Of a DNA stretch of 11,054 nt, positions 5,789 to 11,054 are shown in pieces. Both the position numbers and the translations under genes were made by a program. Position 1 is the stretch's first letter, and the number at the start of each line of letters is the position of its first letter. The notes under the pieces are model-generated. The model was not told where the DNA came from and made no database searches. It saw nothing but the letters and a program-made list of their open reading frames with translations. This DNA is from an uncultured Oscillibacter sp. (GTDB taxonomy: Bacteria; Bacillota; Clostridia; Oscillospirales; Oscillospiraceae): positions 1 through 11,054 of the forward strand of contig NZ_CAJULS010000081.1 in assembly GCF_910587525.1 (NCBI RefSeq), given 5' to 3'.

Positions 5789-7173
5789 GACGGGTATTGA
5801 TTGCAAGCCGCGGTGAGATCGCCCTGCGGGTTTTGCGGAGCTGCCGGGAACTGGGCATTGAGACCGTGGCTGCCTATTCCGAGGCGGACAGCGAGTCCCT
5901 CCACGTCCAGCTGGCCACTCAGGCGGTGTGTGTAGGCCCCGCCCGGGCGGCGGACAGCTATCTCAACCAGGATGCGCTGCTGACCGTGGCAAAGGCCGCG
6001 GGCTGTGACGCCGTCCACCCCGGCTACGGCTTTTTGTCTGAAAACGCGGACTTTTCCGACGCCTGCACCGCCGCCGGACTGACCTTCATCGGCCCCTCCG
6101 GGGAAACCATCCGGAAGGCGGGAAACAAATCCGCCGCCCGGGAGATCATGCGTGCCGCAGGTGTTCCGGTGACGCCGGGGTCTGATGGGACGGTGCACTC
6201 CGCGGAGGAGGCCCTGTCCGCCGCGGAGCGGGTAGGGTACCCCGTGCTGCTGAAGGCCAGCGCCGGAGGCGGCGGCCGGGGCATCCGCCGCTGTGACGGC
6301 CAGGAGGACCTGCCTGCTGCTTTCGCGGAGGCCCAGGCGGAAGCCCGGGCCTGTTTTGACAGCGATAAGATGTACCTGGAGAAGCTGGTGCTGCGTCCCC
6401 GGCACATTGAGTTCCAAATCCTGGCGGACTGCCACGGCAATGTGATCCACTTAGGAGACCGGGACTGCTCCATTCAGCGGCGGAACCAGAAGCTCATCGA
6501 GGAGGCTCCCGCCCGGTGCCTGACGCCGCAGCTGCGGCGGGAGATGGGCGAGGCCGCCGTCCAGGCAGCCCGGGCCGTGGGCTATGAGGGCGCCGGCACG
6601 GTGGAGTTCCTGCTGGACAGCGACGGAGGGCGCTTCTACTTTATGGAGATGAACACCCGCATCCAAGTGGAGCACGGCGTCACGGAGCTCATTACCGGCG
6701 TGGATCTGGTGCGCCAGCAGCTGCGGATTGCCTCCGGACTCTCCCTGGGTCTTGCCCAGGAGGATGTGAAGCTGGAGGGCCACGCCATTGAGTGCCGCGT
6801 CAACGCCGAGGACCCGGACCAGGACTTCCGGCCCTGCCCAGGCAGGGTGGAATTTCTGCACTTCCCCGGTGGGCCAGGGGTGCGGGTGGACTCCTGCCTG
6901 TACAGCGGCTGTATCCTGCCGCCGTACTATGACTCCTTAGCGGCCAAGCTGCTGGTCCATGCTCCCACCCGGCTGGAGGCGGTCCGCCGGATGCGCCGCT
7001 GCCTGGAGGAGTTCACGCTGGAGGGCTTCCCCACTAACGCGGAGCTCTCCTACGAGATTCTGTACCATCCTGTGTTCCTCCGGGGCAGCTGTACCACTGC
7101 CTTTTTGGACGAACATCTCAAAGAGCTGTTGGAGTTTAACCGGCAGCTGGCGGAGAAGGGGGACGAGACATGA
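5782..7173 (+). CDS. accC: Biotin carboxylase subunit of acetyl-CoA carboxylase
   Basis: A 463-residue ATP-grasp enzyme that carboxylates the biotin on AccB using ATP and bicarbonate. The length is slightly above the 449 residues of the E. coli enzyme. The expected active-site residues are present: Lys116, Lys158, the glycine loop SAGGGGRGIR (160-169), His208 in RHIEFQILAD, Glu275, Glu289, Asn291, Arg293, Glu297 and Arg339. Two changes stand out in otherwise strongly conserved motifs. The N-terminal signature reads IASRGEIALR, with Ser where Asn is usual, and NTRIQVEHGVTE has Gly299 where Pro is nearly universal. Catalytic residues are kept, so activity is expected. There is no ribosome site at normal distance, so translation probably depends on coupling to accB through the 7-base overlap. 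The stop overlaps the accD start by four bases. Confidence 0.95.
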   Translation: MLRRVLIASRGEIALRVLRSCRELGIETVAAYSEADSESLHVQLATQAVCVGPARAADSYLNQDALLTVAKAAGCDAVHPGYGFLSENADFSDACTAAGLTFIGPSGETIRKAGNKSAAREIMRAAGVPVTPGSDGTVHSAEEALSAAERVGYPVLLKASAGGGGRGIRRCDGQEDLPAAFAEAQAEARACFDSDKMYLEKLVLRPRHIEFQILADCHGNVIHLGDRDCSIQRRNQKLIEEAPARCLTPQLRREMGEAAVQAARAVGYEGAGTVEFLLDSDGGRFYFMEMNTRIQVEHGVTELITGVDLVRQQLRIASGLSLGLAQEDVKLEGHAIECRVNAEDPDQDFRPCPGRVEFLHFPGGPGVRVDSCLYSGCILPPYYDSLAAKLLVHAPTRLEAVRRMRRCLEEFTLEGFPTNAELSYEILYHPVFLRGSCTTAFLDEHLKELLEFNRQLAEKGDET

Positions 7174-8024
7174 ACGGTGTCTTTGCCAAGCGGCGGGCCC
7201 GCCTGCTGGCCATGAAGGCCCTGCGTGACAGCTACGCCGCCGGAGAGAAGACTTTCACCTGTCCCCGCTGCGGCGGAGACAGTGACCGCAGGCGGGTGGC
7301 GCAGGCGCTCTACGTCTGCCCCAGGTGCGGACACCACCTTTCTCTGGGGGCATATTACCGCCTGGGCACCATCCTGGACCCCGGCTCCTTCCGAGAGCTG
7401 AACGCAAAGCTCTCCGCTGCGGACCCGCTGAAATTTCCAGGCTACCGGGAGAAGCTGGACGCCGCCCGGAGAAAGACGGGCCTTCAGGAAGCTGTGGTTA
7501 CCGCCGCGGGTGCCATTGACGGGCGCAAGTGTGTTGTGGGCGTCATGGACAGCCGCTTTCTCATGGGCAGCATGAGCGCCGCCGTGGGGGAGAAAATCAC
7601 CCTGGCCATTGAGTATGCCGCCAAAAACAGGCTGCCGCTGATTCTCTTTTCCGCCAGCGGCGGGGCACGGATGCAGGAGGGGATTTTGTCCCTGATGCAG
7701 ATGGCCAAGACCAGCGCCGCCATTGCCCGGTTTTCCGAAAAGGGACTGCTGTTCATCTCCGTGCTGACAGACCCCACCACCGGCGGCGTCACCGCCAGCT
7801 TCGCCTCTCTGGGGGACGTCATCCTGGCGGAGCCGGGGGCCCTGATCGGCTTTGCCGGGCCCCGGGTGATCCAGCAGACCATCGGCGAGACGCTGCCGGA
7901 GGGCTTCCAGCGGGCGGAGTACCAGGATGAGCACGGCTTCGTGGACGCGGTGGTGCCCCGGAGCGAGCTGCGGGAGACTTTGTCCCGGCTGCTGCGGCTT
8001 CATGAGAGAGGAGGGCGGCAATGA
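7170..8024 (+). CDS. accD: Acetyl-CoA carboxylase carboxyltransferase subunit beta
   Basis: A 284-residue subunit that, with AccA, transfers the carboxyl group from biotin to acetyl-CoA to form malonyl-CoA. The N-terminal zinc ribbon is complete: Cys31, Cys34, Cys50 and Cys53, with the same spacing as in E. coli AccD; in that enzyme it is linked to RNA and DNA binding. The carboxyltransferase fold follows, with FSASGGARMQEG and the TDPTTGGVTASFASLGD segment that forms the acyl-CoA/oxyanion region. Its ATG overlaps the accC stop (ATGA), and a GGGGGA ribosome site lies just upstream. It ends in another ATGA overlap with accA, so the two subunits should be made in equal amounts, as their complex requires. 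Confidence 0.95.
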   Translation: MNGVFAKRRARLLAMKALRDSYAAGEKTFTCPRCGGDSDRRRVAQALYVCPRCGHHLSLGAYYRLGTILDPGSFRELNAKLSAADPLKFPGYREKLDAARRKTGLQEAVVTAAGAIDGRKCVVGVMDSRFLMGSMSAAVGEKITLAIEYAAKNRLPLILFSASGGARMQEGILSLMQMAKTSAAIARFSEKGLLFISVLTDPTTGGVTASFASLGDVILAEPGALIGFAGPRVIQQTIGETLPEGFQRAEYQDEHGFVDAVVPRSELRETLSRLLRLHERGGRQ

Positions 8025-8836
8025 GCGAACTGACTCCGGCCCAGCGGGTGACCGCAGCCCGTCACCCCCAGCGGCCCAATATCACCGACTATATCGGCAC
8101 CCTGTTTACCGATTTCTTTGAACAGCACGGCGACCGTCTCAGCGGAGAGGACGGGGCCGTTTTGGGTGGGATTGCCCTATACCACGGACGGCCTGTCACC
8201 GTCATCGGCACCCGCAAGGGCCGGACGGCGGAGGAGAACATCAGGTGCAATTTCGGGATGCCCAGCCCCACCGGCTACCGCAAAGCCCTGCGGCTGATGC
8301 GGCAGGCGGAGAAATTCCGCCGCCCGGTCCTTACATTCATCGACACCTCCGGGGCCTATCCCGGCTTAGAGGCCGAGGCCCAGGGGCAGGGAGAGGCCAT
8401 CGCCCGGAACCTCTTTGAGATGAGCCGCCTGACGGTGCCTGTTATCGCCGTGGTCACCGGAGAGGGCAACAGCGGAGGAGCCCTGGCCCTGGGCGTAGCC
8501 GACCGGGTGCTGATGCTGGAGAACGCCGTGTACGCCATTCTCTCTCCGGAGGGCTTTGCCTCTATTTTGTGGAAGGACGCCCAACGGCACGAGGAGGCCT
8601 GCGGCGTCATGAAGCTGACAGCCCCGGACCTCCTGGGCCTGGGGGTCATCGACGAGATCATCCCGGAGCCGGAGGGCGGCGCCCACCTGGCTCCCAGGGC
8701 TGTCCTGGGAGAGGTGGACCGCTGCCTCAGCCGCCATCTGGCGGAGCTTCTTCGCCAGAGCGGAGCGGCCCTGGCGGAGGGGCGGTATCAGAAATTCAGA
8801 CGGATGGGCGCGAACATTCAAAAGGAGGATCCATGA
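8021..8836 (+). CDS. accA: Acetyl-CoA carboxylase carboxyltransferase subunit alpha
   Basis: A 271-residue partner of AccD. The sequence follows bacterial AccA closely from RPNITDYIGTLFTDFFEQHGDR onward, through NFGMPSPTGYRKALRLM, TFIDTSGAYPG, GEGNSGGALALGVADRV and SPEGFASILWKDA, to IIPEPEGGAH. These include the glycine-rich loops that bind carboxybiotin. It is about 50 residues shorter than E. coli AccA, with most of the difference in the N-terminal helical extension, so the catalytic core is complete. It starts in the accD stop (ATGA, 4-base overlap) and its own stop overlaps the fabH start in the same way. The chain accC-accD-accA-fabH is therefore translationally linked. Confidence 0.95.
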   Translation: MSELTPAQRVTAARHPQRPNITDYIGTLFTDFFEQHGDRLSGEDGAVLGGIALYHGRPVTVIGTRKGRTAEENIRCNFGMPSPTGYRKALRLMRQAEKFRRPVLTFIDTSGAYPGLEAEAQGQGEAIARNLFEMSRLTVPVIAVVTGEGNSGGALALGVADRVLMLENAVYAILSPEGFASILWKDAQRHEEACGVMKLTAPDLLGLGVIDEIIPEPEGGAHLAPRAVLGEVDRCLSRHLAELLRQSGAALAEGRYQKFRRMGANIQKEDP

Positions 8837-9783
8837 ACGGGATCAAGATCAAAGGCATGGGCCGATGTGTGCCGGAGCGGGTGGTCACCAACACAGATCT
8901 GGCGGAGCGGGTGGAGACCAGCGACGAGTGGATCACCAGCCGTACGGGTATCCGCCGCCGCCGCCACTGCACCGGGGAGACCCACAGCTCCCTTTGCGCC
9001 GGGGCGGCCCGGGCGGCGCTGGAGCGGTCCGGTATTTCGCCGGAAGAGATCGGGGCCTGTATCGTGGCCACGGTGACAGCGGACAATCTGGTGCCCTCCG
9101 CCGCCTGTGCGCTCCAGCGGGAGCTGGGCCTGCCCCGGGACATCCCCTGTTTTGACCTCAGCGCCGCCTGCACTGGCTTTCTCTTTGCGCTCCACACCAT
9201 GGAGTGTCTGCTGAACGCCTCGCCCCGGAAATTCGGTCTGGTGGTGGGAGCGGATACCCTTAGCCGCGTCACCAACTGGGATGACCGGGGCACCTGCATC
9301 CTCTTCGGGGACGGGGCCGGGGCGGCGGTGGTGGAGTGCCGGGAGGGCTGGCCCTCCATCGCCGCGGAACTGGGTTGTCACGGAGACGGCCAGCTGCTGC
9401 GCCTGCCTGGCGTGGAGAGCGGGGAGCGGAGCCTGATCTCCATGGAGGGAACACGGGTTTTCAAGTTTGCCGTGGAGGCGGTGCCCTGGTGCATGGACCG
9501 GGTGCTGGAGCGAACCGGATATACTCTGGAGGATGTGGATTTCTTTGTCTTCCACCAGGCCAATGCCCGAATTATCGATCTGGCGGCCCGAAAGTACCGC
9601 ATTCCGCCGGAGAAGTACTACAAGAATATCGCCGAGTATGGAAATACCTCCGCTGCCAGTATTCCCCTAGTGCTCAGTGAGCTGGAGGACATGGGCCGTG
9701 TGGGCCCCGGCTCCCGGACGCTGATCGTAGGCTTCGGCGGCGGCCTCACCTGGGGCGGCGCAATGGTGGAGTTTGCGGATTGA
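8833..9783 (+). CDS. fabH: Beta-ketoacyl-ACP synthase III
   Basis: A 316-residue condensing enzyme that starts each fatty acid by joining an acyl-CoA primer to malonyl-ACP. The catalytic triad is Cys113 (SAACTGF), His241 (FHQANARI) and Asn271 (GNTSAASIP). The N-terminal TSDEWITSRTGIRRRR is the usual FabH CoA-binding signature, and the C-terminal FGGGLTWGGAMVEF is also typical. The frame is open for 88 codons further upstream inside accA, but the ATG at 8833 has AAAGGAGGA directly before it at good spacing, and the protein then has normal FabH length. The ATG overlaps the accA stop by four bases. Whether the primer is acetyl-CoA or a branched acyl-CoA cannot be told from the sequence. Confidence 0.95.
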   Translation: MNGIKIKGMGRCVPERVVTNTDLAERVETSDEWITSRTGIRRRRHCTGETHSSLCAGAARAALERSGISPEEIGACIVATVTADNLVPSAACALQRELGLPRDIPCFDLSAACTGFLFALHTMECLLNASPRKFGLVVGADTLSRVTNWDDRGTCILFGDGAGAAVVECREGWPSIAAELGCHGDGQLLRLPGVESGERSLISMEGTRVFKFAVEAVPWCMDRVLERTGYTLEDVDFFVFHQANARIIDLAARKYRIPPEKYYKNIAEYGNTSAASIPLVLSELEDMGRVGPGSRTLIVGFGGGLTWGGAMVEFAD

Positions 9784-9808
9784 CCGGTTTGCGGGTGTAT
9801 TTCGGGAT

Positions 9809-9883
9809 GGTGGAAATCAATGGGAGACCAGCGGGCAGACCGCCGTCTGCCCTCCGCTGATCTTTGGACTCTGCGATTCCACC
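9809..9883 (+). promoter_or_regulatory. Nested stem structure in the fabH-fabK gap
   Basis: The 161 bases between fabH and the likely fabK start can fold. GGTGGAAATC (9809-9818) pairs with GATTCCACC (9875-9883) with one bulged A, and encloses a second stem: AGCG plus GGCAGAC (9830-9840) against GTCTGCC and CGCT (9845-9858), with a CGCC loop and a 3-base bulge. Neither stem is followed by a U-run and I see no good promoter in the gap. It resembles a structured spacer or a processing or attenuation site; no known riboswitch is recognised. Confidence 0.5.
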
Positions 9884-9929
9884 GGACCGCCTGCTGGCGC
9901 ACATCTGACGGAAAGTCAATTCCTGCTTT

Positions 9930-9947
9930 GGAGGAATGTTTGAAATG
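9930..9947 (+). promoter_or_regulatory. Ribosome site that decides the fabK start
   Basis: GGAGG at 9930-9934 is one base from an in-frame ATG at 9936 and ten bases from a second in-frame ATG at 9945. The second gives the usual FabK N-terminus (MKKLNEILG) and workable spacing, so it is preferred. Confidence 0.7.
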
Positions 9948-10886
9948 AAAAAACTGAATGAAATTTTAGGAACCGAGTTCCCCATCATCCAGGGCGGCAT
10001 GGCCAATATCGCCACCGGCGAATTTGCCGCCGCCTGTTCCAACGCGGGGGCGCTGGGGGTTATCGGCACCGGCGGGATGCTGGAAGCCGGACTGCTGCGA
10101 AAGCAGATCCAAATCTGCAAGAGCCTGACAGATAAACCCTTCGGCGTAAATCTGATGCTGATGAACCCCTGCGCCGATGAGATGGCCAGGGTCATCGTGG
10201 AGGAGGGCGTCCGGGTGGTCACCACCGGCGCGGGCAACCCCGGCAGGTACATCCCCGCCTGGAAGGAGGCGGGGATCAAGGTCCTGCCAGTGGTGGCGGC
10301 AGCCGTGCTGGCCCGGCGTCTGGAGCGGTACGGGATTGACGCCGTCATCGCCGAGGGCGCGGAATCCGGCGGCCACGTGGGAGAGATGACCACCATGGCT
10401 CTGGTGCCCCAGGTCATGGACGCGGTGAATGTGCCTGTGGTGGCCGCCGGCGGCATTGCCTCTGGGCGGCAGATGGCGGCGGCCCTGGCCCTGGGGGCCT
10501 GCGGCGTCCAGGTGGGCACCTGTCTGCTGGCAAGCGAGGAGTGCCCCATCCATCAGAACTACAAGCAGGCCATTTTGAAGGCAAAGGACAGCGACACGGT
10601 GGTGACGGGCCGGTCTGTGGGCGGTCCGGTGCGGTGCCTGAAAAACAGGATGACCCGGGAGTACCTGGCCCTGGAGAAGCGGGGCGCCACGTTGGAGGAA
10701 TTGGAACGTGTGACCCTGGGGGGCCTCCGCCGGGCGGTATTTGACGGCGACATGGATGCCGGCAGCGTCATGGCCGGCCAGGTGGCGGGAATGCTCCATG
10801 AGATCAGGCCCCTGCGGCAGATATTTGAGGAGCTGCATCAGGGCGGAAAGGCCGTTTTGGAGTCGGTGAACCGGGAATGGCAGTGA
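9945..10886 (+). CDS. fabK: Enoyl-ACP reductase II (FMN-dependent)
   Basis: A 313-residue TIM-barrel flavoprotein of the nitronate monooxygenase/FabK superfamily that reduces enoyl-ACP at the end of each elongation round. FabK-type features are PIIQGGMANIAT at the start, the VTTGAGNPG phosphate/flavin segment (92-100), SGGHVGEMTT with the candidate catalytic His144 (the same number as in Streptococcus pneumoniae FabK), VVAAGGIASG (165-174) and GVQVGTCLLASEEC. The length and the fab-operon position support the enoyl reductase role over a nitroalkane oxidase. It is separated from fabH by a structured gap, unlike the overlapping genes before it, and has its own strong ribosome site. FabK-type enzymes are insensitive to triclosan. 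Confidence 0.93.
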   Translation: MKKLNEILGTEFPIIQGGMANIATGEFAAACSNAGALGVIGTGGMLEAGLLRKQIQICKSLTDKPFGVNLMLMNPCADEMARVIVEEGVRVVTTGAGNPGRYIPAWKEAGIKVLPVVAAAVLARRLERYGIDAVIAEGAESGGHVGEMTTMALVPQVMDAVNVPVVAAGGIASGRQMAAALALGACGVQVGTCLLASEECPIHQNYKQAILKAKDSDTVVTGRSVGGPVRCLKNRMTREYLALEKRGATLEELERVTLGGLRRAVFDGDMDAGSVMAGQVAGMLHEIRPLRQIFEELHQGGKAVLESVNREWQ

Positions 10887-11054
10887 CCATCCGGGGAAGG
10901 ACGCTGCCCATCCCCATTTTACAGGGCGGTATGGGCGTGGGCGTCAGCCTGGACCGCCTGGCGGGGGCAGTGGCCGCTTGCGGCGGAATGGGCACCATCT
11001 CCACCGCCGCCTGCGGCTTTGACGAGCCGGACTATGCGCAGGACCCCAATGGTT
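10877..11054 (+). CDS. Second FabK/nitronate-monooxygenase-like protein, 5' part
   Basis: Only the first 59 codons are in the window. The protein starts MAVTIRGRTLPIPILQGGMG and continues into VSLDRLAGAVAACGGMGTIS, the same flavin-barrel opening as fabK (LGTEFPIIQGGM, NAGALGVIG), but clearly diverged, with the GVGVSLDRLAGAVA form seen in nitronate monooxygenase-like proteins of Clostridia. The ATG at 10877 overlaps the fabK stop by ten bases; a GTG two codons later (10883) would give a 4-base GTGA overlap and is the main alternative. No strong ribosome site is seen, so coupling to fabK is likely. It may be a second enoyl reductase or a flavin oxidase of different substrate; the missing part is needed to tell. 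Confidence 0.8.
   Translation, partial: MAVTIRGRTLPIPILQGGMGVGVSLDRLAGAVAACGGMGTISTAACGFDEPDYAQDPNG

Noticed and set aside
5773..8821. Several long minus-strand open frames opposite accC, accD and accA
   Set aside because: They mirror conserved carboxylase genes, have no ribosome sites and give low-complexity His/Gly/Pro-rich products.
8569..8832. Upstream extension of the fabH reading frame by 88 codons
   Set aside because: It lies within accA in another frame, has no ribosome site, and its Gly/Pro/Arg-rich translation looks like a shadow. The start at 8833 gives normal FabH length.
9779..9808. TTGACC near the end of fabH as a promoter for fabK
   Set aside because: No acceptable -10 hexamer occurs at 15-19 bases; the sequence at the expected place is GC-rich.
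1..11054. CRISPR arrays, tRNA or rRNA genes, insertion sequences, phage or toxin-antitoxin genes
   Set aside because: No regularly spaced direct repeats, tRNA-like cloverleafs, transposase or phage motifs were seen on either strand.

Overview
The window reads as chromosomal DNA from a GC-rich member of the Clostridia, most likely an Oscillospiraceae-type gut anaerobe of the Flavonifractor/Oscillibacter/Lawsonibacter kind. This rests on gene content and style: strong AGGAGG-type ribosome sites, an AgrC/LytTR two-component pair, a CotH-family protein, a FabK-type enoyl reductase and Firmicutes-type fatty-acid genes in GC-rich codon usage. The genus is inference; no rRNA or marker gene is present.

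Layout. (1) 1-827, plus: the 3' part of a CotH-like protein with a Gly/Pro-rich linker and a C-terminal membrane anchor. (2) 797-3372, minus: a LytTR response regulator, a GHKL sensor kinase one base behind it, then an unrecognised coiled-coil protein whose 3' end overlaps the CotH gene by 31 bases. (3) 3407-4948, minus: a sigma-70-like (ECF-type) factor and an overlapping single-pass membrane protein that is probably its partner, with a near-consensus promoter in front and an intrinsic terminator behind. (4) 4987-11054, plus: a fatty-acid initiation operon in the order acpP, accB, accC, accD, accA, fabH, fabK and the start of a second FabK/nitronate-monooxygenase-like gene, running off the window.

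How the genes work together. AccB carries biotin, AccC carboxylates it, and AccD/AccA move the carboxyl group to acetyl-CoA to give malonyl-CoA. FabH condenses acetyl-CoA with malonyl-ACP on the AcpP carrier, and FabK performs the final reduction of each elongation round. The acc genes and fabH are joined by 4-7 base overlaps. A consensus promoter at 4987-5015 precedes acpP, and an AT-rich inverted repeat with a third half-site lies on the predicted start of transcription, so the whole operon is probably controlled there. Two strong RNA hairpin regions, after acpP and between fabH and fabK, may set relative expression.

I see no clearly novel multi-gene system here; most of the window is recognisable core metabolism and signalling. 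The points most worth following are the putative fab operator, a Pro-to-Gly change in a normally invariant AccC motif, the structured fabH-fabK gap, the tandem FabK-like genes and the unrecognised coiled-coil gene. The longest stretch without a gene is the 246-base divergent promoter region at 4839-5084.
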